From contig JAFUKK010000049.1 in assembly GCA_017473665.1 (NCBI GenBank), positions 1 through 10,982 on the forward strand: a stretch of DNA of 10,982 bases. The letters are read 5' to 3'. This DNA is from Lachnospiraceae bacterium (lineage in GTDB: Bacteria; Bacillota; Clostridia; Lachnospirales; Lachnospiraceae). Of the stretch, positions 5,230-10,982 are shown piece by piece. The notes below the pieces were generated by a model. It was not told the origin of the DNA, searched no databases, and saw only the letters and a program-made list of their open reading frames with translations. The translations under genes and the position numbers were made by a program. Position 1 is the first letter of the stretch, and every line of letters starts with the position of its first letter.

Positions 5230-8182
5230 GCATACCTCTCTCTATTGCCTGTAAGGCCATCCTGGCCACTCGATAAAGCTCTGTATTATCAGCTGCTTCT
5301 TCCTCTGCCGGCAGCTCCGGTGTATCTGCCCCTTGGGACAAATGATTCTTTAACCAGGCACTTCCTGTATTTCTAGAGCTAATCTGACCGGCTGTGGTAA
5401 ATACCTCCTGCTCCACCTGCCAGCGTTCTCCTACTACTTCACTGAGTATATCGGCAATTCTGCCATTTTCCATAAGTCCCGGCGCGCGATTTCCTTCCAT
5501 GGACCAGGATAATACCTGACCGGAAAGCTGTAGCTTCATATGCAATTGCTCTCCATTTTCTCCATTCCAACGGATATCCACCAGCCCCTTTTGCGCCTGC
5601 CCCTTCTCCAAGGTCAGGTGTACTCTGGTTAACTGTTCCCCGATATACACGGGCATCATATACTCTTCTCTGCCATTGGTACCAATACTCCGGGTATTAT
5701 GGGCTACATTGCCCAGAATATGGAGTTGCTTATAATACATCTGCATCTGGTGCACATCCAGGGAAGTAATGTTCTTCATATTCTGAGAAAAAGTTTCCTG
5801 CTCCACCTGTTCCTGCAAACGGGAAATCATCTCCTCATAAGCAGGAAGAATATCCTCTGCCTCCCGGGCAGCGGTCAATACCTGATTTGAGCCACTACGT
5901 ATGGCCTCATTCAACTCCTGAGGCTCTGCCGCTCTCAACTGCCTTGCCCTGTCCCGAAGTGCCCGGAAAGGATTGGACACATCCTTTAATAATGCATCCG
6001 ATGCCAACAGATTATGTGCTGTCACCGGCAGCTGCCCTTTCTGTAGCAGCTCCACTGCTTCCTCCGATACCTGCCCTACTTCACGCAACTGCTGTAACTG
6101 CTCTGCTTGTAAAGATTTTTGTATATCTACACTTTCTGACACATCTGTCAGCATTCCTTTTACTTCTCCCAAGAAAGCTTTGGCGATTTGATTAGAGATA
6201 CTCTCCCCCTTTTCTACCAACTGTTCCAAGGTACCTATGGTATCATCCGCACGTACATCCATTCCCTTAAACTTGCTGCTACGTACTGCCGTAAGCAAGG
6301 TAGACAGCTGTAACCGGGCACCGGTATTTATCAACGCGCCGATAGCCGCTCCATCGGACTTTTCAATTTGCCTCACCAGACGATAGATACCGATATAACT
6401 CTCCCGCTCTTCGGGAGTGATTTCATGATTCTTTTCCAGCCCGTAAAGGAAACGGGCATAGTTCTCCGCATCCTTTTCATAGCTTCCTGCCCTACTGTCC
6501 AGATAATGGTCCAGCTGTTCCAACTCTGTCTCCAAAGGATTAATGCCATCCCTTATCATTTGCAGAGTTGACGCAGGTGTCATTTTCTTTAAAACAGATT
6601 CCACGCGCTCCTGGGCTTGTAATATCCGGTTAATATTCTCTTCATTGATGGGCATTTGGTTATAACCCAAGGCACGTACTGCTTTTTGATGCTCCTGCGT
6701 GGGCTCCATTCCCAAATCCGCCAAAAGCTGTTCCACTCCGGCAAAGGCCTTTTTCATACTATCTCCCAGATCCCTTCTGGGAGCAGTCATTAGGGTCTCA
6801 TAGGAAGCATTGGCCTCCCTCAGTGCTCTTTGCAGCTGCGCACCCTCCCAGTGAAGTACGCCCAAGGCAGGACTGTCATCTTCCAGAAAACGATTCAAAA
6901 TCTGCACCGGGAATCCGGGCAGCTCCTGCACCACCGTATTGGTACGCTGATATAAATGATACTGTTCCACAGGCTCAGCCGCCCGTGGAAACAGACTCTG
7001 TGCTACCTGGGCCTCCGCCTGTTTCAGAGCTTCAACTAATTGTTCCATAGGCGCCGTATCAATGGCAAAACCGCTACGCAGCAGTTTCACATTTACCTCT
7101 GCCGTCATACGCAGACGTACTTCTTCCAGTTGTCTGCGCCCCGTAATATCTCCTGCCAATTCCTGCCAATTATTATCGGATTGATAGTATTCCAGCACCC
7201 TGTTTGCCTTCTGATAGATATTTTCCTGCTCCAATAAATTAGCATGTATCGGTTTCTTTCCCTCTGCCACGGCAGCCGCCACACTATCTGCAAACTGCTT
7301 TTCTGTAACCGGTAACTGTAACTGCTGATAATCACGCAGCAAACTGATATTTTCTTCCGTTACGGCCAACCCTTTATCTACCAGCCATACCGCCTGTTGA
7401 CGATTTTCCTCATTGATTTCCAGGCTCAACTGTTCCAATCTCTTATCGATGGTCTGGGTCATATCCATAGTATCGGTATTATGTGATGCATTCACTCCTA
7501 CATAACCCTTTATCTCCTGTGCAAAGAATTTGGGCCCATTACCGGACGCCCGGTCTGCACCGCTATTCTGCGCCAAATACAGATTCCATATTTCAGGCTT
7601 TAACTGATTATCCGTAAGATATACCAAATCACCCTGACTCAGTTCCTGTAGCTGTCCGGCCATATCCCAAGCCATCTGAATCTCCTGCAAATTCACAGTA
7701 TCCAGCGGAATATCGCCACTCTCAAAGCTATCCTGCAATGCCTTGGCCAAACCTTCACTGCCCAGCGCGCCGGCCAACTGTTCCACGCTCAAATCATCTG
7801 TATAACCCTGAATATGAACCCCGGATTTCACCAGCTCCGCCTTTATCTTATCTACAATGGTCACTACCTCCTCAGGCTCTGCTCCGGAAAAATCAAATCC
7901 TTCCTCTTGAGCCTTGGCGTAGTCCTCTGCGGACATAGTATGTGACATCAGTGTCATGTAGTCCTGGGTCACTGACGCGTCCATATTCCCTGCAGCTTGT
8001 TGTATTTCAATCAGACTTTTACCCTTGTCCACACCCCTGTGTTCCATGGATTGTTCCCCATTGTCTGCAAAAAGGTCGACCCGATAATCCTTGCACCGGA
8101 CAATATCTGCAACCTTCTCTTTATGATGTTCCACCCGTGTGGTCACTTCCTGCATATTCTGTGTTTGAAAATGTATCTTCAT
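5219..8182 (-). CDS. Large flagellin-linked protein, DUF6240-like with possible FliK-type C-terminal domain
   Basis: This is a 987-residue, mostly helical, acidic protein without signal peptide or membrane segment. I do not know an experimentally defined function. It resembles, from memory, the Lachnospiraceae DUF6240 proteins. Seen: scattered copies of a short motif of the form G-x-(L/I/M)-P-(V/I/L)-(T/D/N)-x-x-N-(L/I) near residues 155, 270, 287, 308, 507 and 715, separated by helical regions. A C-terminal segment (about 838-917) switches to beta-rich sequence: YMMPVYIGEQLTRVHLTLEK, then KGLVDIRWNGENGEQLHMKL and LSWSMEGNRAPGLMENG. This recalls the C-terminal domain of hook-length control proteins (FliK, Flg_hook), including a final helix RIADILSEVV. 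The tail (940-987) is again acidic. GGAGAG lies six bases before the ATG. Its last codons overlap flagellin, so a flagellar assembly or export role is inferred. Confidence 0.7.
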   Translation of the reverse strand: MKIHFQTQNMQEVTTRVEHHKEKVADIVRCKDYRVDLFADNGEQSMEHRGVDKGKSLIEIQQAAGNMDASVTQDYMTLMSHTMSAEDYAKAQEEGFDFSGAEPEEVVTIVDKIKAELVKSGVHIQGYTDDLSVEQLAGALGSEGLAKALQDSFESGDIPLDTVNLQEIQMAWDMAGQLQELSQGDLVYLTDNQLKPEIWNLYLAQNSGADRASGNGPKFFAQEIKGYVGVNASHNTDTMDMTQTIDKRLEQLSLEINEENRQQAVWLVDKGLAVTEENISLLRDYQQLQLPVTEKQFADSVAAAVAEGKKPIHANLLEQENIYQKANRVLEYYQSDNNWQELAGDITGRRQLEEVRLRMTAEVNVKLLRSGFAIDTAPMEQLVEALKQAEAQVAQSLFPRAAEPVEQYHLYQRTNTVVQELPGFPVQILNRFLEDDSPALGVLHWEGAQLQRALREANASYETLMTAPRRDLGDSMKKAFAGVEQLLADLGMEPTQEHQKAVRALGYNQMPINEENINRILQAQERVESVLKKMTPASTLQMIRDGINPLETELEQLDHYLDSRAGSYEKDAENYARFLYGLEKNHEITPEERESYIGIYRLVRQIEKSDGAAIGALINTGARLQLSTLLTAVRSSKFKGMDVRADDTIGTLEQLVEKGESISNQIAKAFLGEVKGMLTDVSESVDIQKSLQAEQLQQLREVGQVSEEAVELLQKGQLPVTAHNLLASDALLKDVSNPFRALRDRARQLRAAEPQELNEAIRSGSNQVLTAAREAEDILPAYEEMISRLQEQVEQETFSQNMKNITSLDVHQMQMYYKQLHILGNVAHNTRSIGTNGREEYMMPVYIGEQLTRVHLTLEKGQAQKGLVDIRWNGENGEQLHMKLQLSGQVLSWSMEGNRAPGLMENGRIADILSEVVGERWQVEQEVFTTAGQISSRNTGSAWLKNHLSQGADTPELPAEEEAADNTELYRVARMALQAIERGMHEN
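5448..5474 (-). promoter_or_regulatory. Weak candidate flagellar sigma-28 (sigma-D) promoter upstream of flagellin
   Basis: GCCGATAT (5448-5455 on the minus strand) is an exact match to the Bacillus sigma-D -10 element. Fifteen bases upstream the -35 position reads TATG instead of TAAA. It lies about 220 bases before flagellin, within the coding sequence of the 987-codon gene, so a chance match is possible. Confidence 0.25.
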
Positions 8183-8243
8183 AGTCTGCTCTCCATTTCA
8201 ATCAGGTCCCAAAGTCATCTGACACAAATCTTTTTAGATATAA
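8183..8243 (-). promoter_or_regulatory. Leader region of the flagellin operon; no recognisable promoter
   Basis: These 61 bases separate the upstream terminator from the 987-codon gene. They contain GGAGAG six bases before the ATG. No sigma-A, sigma-28 or sigma-54 element with correct spacing was found. The promoter may overlap the terminator or be of an unfamiliar type. Confidence 0.4.
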
Positions 8244-8274
8244 AAAGGGCAAACACCTAAAGTGTCTACCCTTT
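8244..8274 (-). terminator. Intrinsic terminator of the TPR/AAA-like gene
   Basis: A 13-bp stem (8244-8256 with 8262-8274) has a five-base loop and runs into a T tract on the minus strand (TTTTT, part paired). Two of its pairs are G-T wobbles in minus-strand RNA but A-C mismatches in plus-strand RNA, so it is built to fold in the minus-strand transcript. Confidence 0.85.
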
Positions 8275-8300
8275 ATTTCGGACTATTTTCTTTTTTTCTG

Positions 8301-8319
8301 AAGATAGGGCTCCTATCTT
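8301..8319 (-). repeat. Short perfect hairpin just after the TPR/AAA-like gene
   Basis: AAGATAGG (8301-8308) and CCTATCTT (8312-8319) are perfect 8-bp arms around three bases. It begins five bases after the TAG at 8325-8327 and is followed on the minus strand by an A-rich run, not T, so it is unlikely to terminate by itself. It may protect the 3' end or act with the next hairpin. Confidence 0.6.
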
Positions 8320-8324
8320 GCCAC

Positions 8325-10754
8325 CTATACAAAATCTTTCTCGGTAAGAATAATCATATCATCCTTGTCATAGCGTTTCGCCAGCACAATGTCAAAGAAA
8401 TGACCCAAAGTCTTTCGATTTACATGGGCAATGGCTGCATCCACAATCTCCTTGACCTCTGCAGTACTCACCACGTGAGCGCTGGTCTGACGACTTTCAA
8501 TCTGGGTATGCAATGCCAGTACGCCCAAATCATCAATAAAGTACTCTCTTTCCAGAGCATACTTTTTGCCGTAATCTGCCAGCAGCTGATTGCTCAACGC
8601 TTCCACATCAATCCGCGCCGTAAAACTCTCGTATAATATGGGATTTGCTTTCAGAAGCTTATTCATAGCTTTTTTGGTATCTTCCAAGATTACAATGATA
8701 CCAAAATTTTCCTGTTGCAGATACTTGTGCAACTTCTTTACAGTCTCACCGGTCATCTCTGCTGCGCCATGAATAATCAATGCACCGCCGGAGAGTCCGC
8801 CCAGCGTCTCGTCCACATCCCTGTCATTCATAGCCTTACCGGATATCTTTGCTACCTTGCCATGGAAATTGCTGTCAGTCACCTTAATATCTGCCACAAT
8901 ATTTTTTGCCAGGGTCACAATGTCGATACCCTCATCACCGGTAATCATCAGATTGCCGGTATAGGATGCCATACTAACACTATCCAACGCATGAATCAAC
9001 TGTTCTCTGGAAGCCTTACTCTGAATATAAGGTGCAAATAAATCTCTTTCTTCTCTTGTTAGGCTACGCACCCGGGGCTTTCCTGCTACAGCTTCTTCTA
9101 CAGTTTCTTCCCCTATAGTTTCTTCTGCAGGCTCCTCTGCCAATTCCTCAGTCTCCCAGGCCTCTTCTGCTGCATCCTCTGCTTCTTCCTCTACAGCTTC
9201 CTCAGCAGTTTCTTCTGCAGGCTCCTCTGCCAATTCCTCAGTCTCCCAGGTCTCTTCTGCTGCATCCTCTGTTTCTTCCTCTACAGCTTCTTCAGCAGTT
9301 TCTTCTGCAGGCTCCTCTGTCAATTCCTCTGCTATGGCCTCTTCTAAATGGTCCATGGTCAGTTGTCCGCTTTCTAATTGCTCCAAAAGACCATCCCTCG
9401 CAGCGGCCTCAAACTCCGTAAACATATTCCCCGTATGTCCCAGCACAAACTGGCGTACATCTTCCTTACGCTTTTCTGCATTTTCCTGCTTACGGCGCTC
9501 CCACTCTGCCAAAATGTCTTCAATATTTAACTGACCGGTAATCTGCTTTTCTACATTTTCCCGCTCAGGTACTACCAAGCTAATCTGTCCATCGGATTCC
9601 TGGGACAATACCTCTGCCAAAAATTTGGGGGGTTCTGCCAATATAGGACTCTCCACCTGCAGGCGCATCTGCTCCATGACCATATCCCGGGTAGTATCTT
9701 CTACCCTGCAGACCGGCTCTTCTTCTATAATATCCGTGTTCTCAGGCTCCTGCAGGTCAATCTCCTGCGTCTCACCGAAAAACACCTCCGTATCTGCATC
9801 AGAATCCGTATCTTCTGCCATCGGACCGGCCTCTTCTGCCTGCTCCGGCTCAATGTCATCAGCACTAACCTCTGCAATCTCCGGAGCATCCAGGGATTCT
9901 GTATACGCATCATACAAGGACTCTACAATGGCTCTGTTAATAGGGTCCATGTTCTCCACGGCTCTATCGCTTTGATAATCCGGCTGAAGCACCTTTTCCA
10001 AATCCGCAGCCAACTCTTCCTGGAGATTAATAGTATTGTACTGACTTACATCCATGGTCTTTACCTGAATGGGCATCTCTTCAAACTCTGCCGGATAGGC
10101 CTGTTCTTCCTCTTGGGTCTGGTGAGCAGGTCTTTCCAACTCACGCTTATATTCTTCATACTGGGCCTGCTGCTCGGGGGTCAGAGGTTGATGCAACATC
10201 TTCAGCTCCATAGCCTTAATCACATACTTGCCTTCACCGAACCACAAAATCAGTTCATCACATTCTTCTACGCAGTGACTGCCCAGTCCCACCTTGTGGT
10301 ACAAATATGCCAACTCATACTGCCAACGCTCTCGGGGATCCTGCTCCTTTAATTTCTGCAATACCTCGATACGCTCCTCCAGACTCACATCCAAAGCCAC
10401 TAACAGCTTATACTGCAATATATATCTGCCGGGATCCTTGGGTGCTATGGCAATAAACTCATCCAAATACTCCTTGGCCTGAGTGATTTCTTCCATCTTG
10501 ATGGATAATTCACACAGGGAATAACAAATAGTCCTGCCACCGGGTCTTCTATCATATGCCAAAAGTAAAATATCTCTGGCATCCTCATAACGGCGGTTAA
10601 TCTTGTATAAATCACTGATGGTACAGAGCATCATGACGCTCTTTACCCTGCGCCAGTTAATGGTGTCTGCTATCTCTGCCGCACGGGTATACTCTTCCTT
10701 ACTGATCAGGTCTTTTATTTCATCTGCTCTTACTTTGTATTCAAACTTATCCAT
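8325..10754 (-). CDS. TPR protein with acidic linker and C-terminal degenerate AAA+-like domain
   Basis: 809 residues, cytoplasmic by sequence (no signal or membrane segment). Seen: residues 1-190 are helical repeats of TPR type (EYTRAAEIADTIN, YEDARDILLLAYDRRPG, TQAKEYLDEFIAIAPKDPGR); 190-560 form a very acidic, probably disordered linker that includes GQLNIEDILAEWERRKQ (407-423) and an E/A-rich tandem repeat (478-546); 563-809 resemble a CbxX/SpoVK-like AAA+ module. In it LMITGDEGIDIVTLAKNI (602-619) aligns with Walker A but has Ile612 for lysine; GGALIIHGAAEM (656-667) aligns with Walker B but has His-Gly for Asp-Glu; ANPILYESFTARID (703-716) matches the sensor/arginine region, and a helical lid follows. 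Nucleotide hydrolysis is therefore unlikely. The function is unknown; a scaffold role is inferred. It has its own promoter and terminator. GGGAG precedes the ATG. Confidence 0.8.
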   Translation of the reverse strand: MDKFEYKVRADEIKDLISKEEYTRAAEIADTINWRRVKSVMMLCTISDLYKINRRYEDARDILLLAYDRRPGGRTICYSLCELSIKMEEITQAKEYLDEFIAIAPKDPGRYILQYKLLVALDVSLEERIEVLQKLKEQDPRERWQYELAYLYHKVGLGSHCVEECDELILWFGEGKYVIKAMELKMLHQPLTPEQQAQYEEYKRELERPAHQTQEEEQAYPAEFEEMPIQVKTMDVSQYNTINLQEELAADLEKVLQPDYQSDRAVENMDPINRAIVESLYDAYTESLDAPEIAEVSADDIEPEQAEEAGPMAEDTDSDADTEVFFGETQEIDLQEPENTDIIEEEPVCRVEDTTRDMVMEQMRLQVESPILAEPPKFLAEVLSQESDGQISLVVPERENVEKQITGQLNIEDILAEWERRKQENAEKRKEDVRQFVLGHTGNMFTEFEAAARDGLLEQLESGQLTMDHLEEAIAEELTEEPAEETAEEAVEEETEDAAEETWETEELAEEPAEETAEEAVEEEAEDAAEEAWETEELAEEPAEETIGEETVEEAVAGKPRVRSLTREERDLFAPYIQSKASREQLIHALDSVSMASYTGNLMITGDEGIDIVTLAKNIVADIKVTDSNFHGKVAKISGKAMNDRDVDETLGGLSGGALIIHGAAEMTGETVKKLHKYLQQENFGIIVILEDTKKAMNKLLKANPILYESFTARIDVEALSNQLLADYGKKYALEREYFIDDLGVLALHTQIESRQTSAHVVSTAEVKEIVDAAIAHVNRKTLGHFFDIVLAKRYDKDDMIILTEKDFV
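9117..9323 (-). repeat. 90-bp in-frame tandem repeat in the acidic linker of the TPR/AAA-like gene
   Basis: About 2.3 units of exactly 90 bases (30 codons) encode L-x-EEPAEETAEEAVEEE followed by x-EDAAEE-x-WETEE. Unit boundaries are near 9323, 9233 and 9143. Units one and two differ at only a few bases, indicating recent duplication or ongoing slippage. The phase keeps the reading frame. Confidence 0.92.
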
Positions 10755-10821
10755 GGTGTTCCGCTCCCTATGGTATCTTCAATCTGTCAAACGTAAATTA
10801 TCCCACTTTCACTTCTCTAAG

Positions 10822-10849
10822 TTTATCATAGACCCTATATGGATGTCAA
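10822..10849 (-). promoter_or_regulatory. Sigma-A promoter of the TPR/AAA-like gene
   Basis: A perfect TTGACA (10844-10849) is followed by 16 bases and GATAAA (10822-10827) on the minus strand; an overlapping TAAACT at 18 bases is an alternative -10. The leader to the ATG at 10754 would be about 60 bases. It lies just after the upstream terminator. Confidence 0.6.
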
Positions 10850-10870
10850 AAATAAACATACAAATTTCGC

Positions 10871-10910
10871 AAAAAAAATACAAGATATAGTTTGTAACCA
10901 TATCTTGTAT
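10871..10910 (-). terminator. Strong intrinsic terminator of the gene entering from the right
   Basis: A 15-bp stem (10878-10892 with 10896-10910) closes a three-base loop and is followed on the minus strand by seven unpaired T (10871-10877). The only non-Watson-Crick pair is G-T in the minus-strand RNA, again marking the direction. It lies 21 bases past the stop of the partial gene. Confidence 0.93.
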
Positions 10911-10931
10911 GACTAAATATCGTTTTTCGAC

Positions 10932-10982
10932 CTATTTCGACAACAGGATATTACTCAGCTGTGCAAACTGCTCCAGAGAAAG
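10932..10982 (-). CDS. rsmA: C-terminal end of a gene, probably 16S rRNA dimethyladenosine transferase RsmA (KsgA)
   Basis: Only the last 16 codons and a TAG are in the window: LSLEQFAQLSNILLSK. The reading is supported by the terminator 21 bases downstream. Known: RsmA/KsgA proteins of Firmicutes end in a helix of the form (L/I)-(S/T)-(L/I)-E-x-FA-x-LSN-x-L, which this fits closely. RsmA would dimethylate two adjacent adenines in helix 45 of 16S rRNA during ribosome maturation. The fragment is too short for a firm call. Confidence 0.5.
   Translation of the reverse strand, partial: LSLEQFAQLSNILLSK

Noticed and set aside
5255..5267. GGCCA-TCC-TGGCC hairpin about 25 bases before flagellin
   Set aside because: A five-pair stem within coding sequence is expected by chance. 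It is noted only because it is near the flagellin ribosome site.
7150..7185. CCGATAAT sequence as an internal sigma-28 promoter
   Set aside because: No TAAA-like -35 lies 15-16 bases upstream, and the position in the middle of the large gene serves no gene start.
8190..8215. Sigma-54-like TGGGAC...TTGAA before the 987-codon gene
   Set aside because: The spacing is four rather than five bases, the GC of the -12 element is missing, and it would start transcription at or after the ribosome site.
9334..9975. Serine-rich plus-strand open frames opposite the TPR/AAA-like gene
   Set aside because: These are the antisense of Glu/Ala-rich codons, which always give Ser-rich frames. They have no ribosome sites.

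Overview
The window looks like chromosome from a motile, spore-forming Clostridia, most likely a Lachnospiraceae-type gut Firmicute. This is inferred from gene content: a flagellin with a FliS-like chaperone, a BofA-type sporulation membrane protein, a YaaL/DUF2508 protein, and a Gram-positive-style Tad pilus locus with a prepilin peptidase and a TadZ-like protein. Purine-rich Shine-Dalgarno sites, moderate base composition and two TTG starts fit this. Almost everything is on the minus strand; one small gene is on the plus strand. No mobile element, CRISPR array, tRNA or rRNA was seen.

In transcription order (right to left): (1) 10932-10982 is the last 16 codons of a gene that probably encodes RsmA/KsgA, followed by a very strong intrinsic terminator (10871-10910). 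(2) A TTGACA promoter (10822-10849) precedes an 809-residue protein with N-terminal TPRs, a long acidic linker holding a 90-bp tandem repeat, and a C-terminal AAA+-like fold that has lost its Walker A and B residues. It ends in a hairpin and an intrinsic terminator (8244-8274). (3) A flagellar unit follows: a 987-residue protein resembling the DUF6240/FliK-like families, then flagellin overlapping it by 11 bases, then a FliS-like chaperone. Its likely terminator lies inside the oppositely oriented DUF2508 gene. (4) The DUF2508 gene (plus) and bofA (minus) are divergent around a 130-bp spacer that holds a perfect 8-bp inverted repeat and a good sigma-E-type promoter for bofA. (5) A consensus sigma-A promoter (2968-2996) starts a Tad pilus operon: tadV/cpaA prepilin peptidase, tadZ/cpaE, tadA/cpaF ATPase, and tadB, which runs off the left edge.

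Functionally the window joins two surface-appendage systems, flagellar filament and Tad pilus, across a small sporulation-related divergent pair. The least described parts are the large protein translated just ahead of flagellin, which may be a hook-length or secretion factor, and the TPR/degenerate-AAA protein. The TadZ-like protein also has a degenerate P-loop, so two of the ATPase-fold proteins here appear to lack a canonical nucleotide site.
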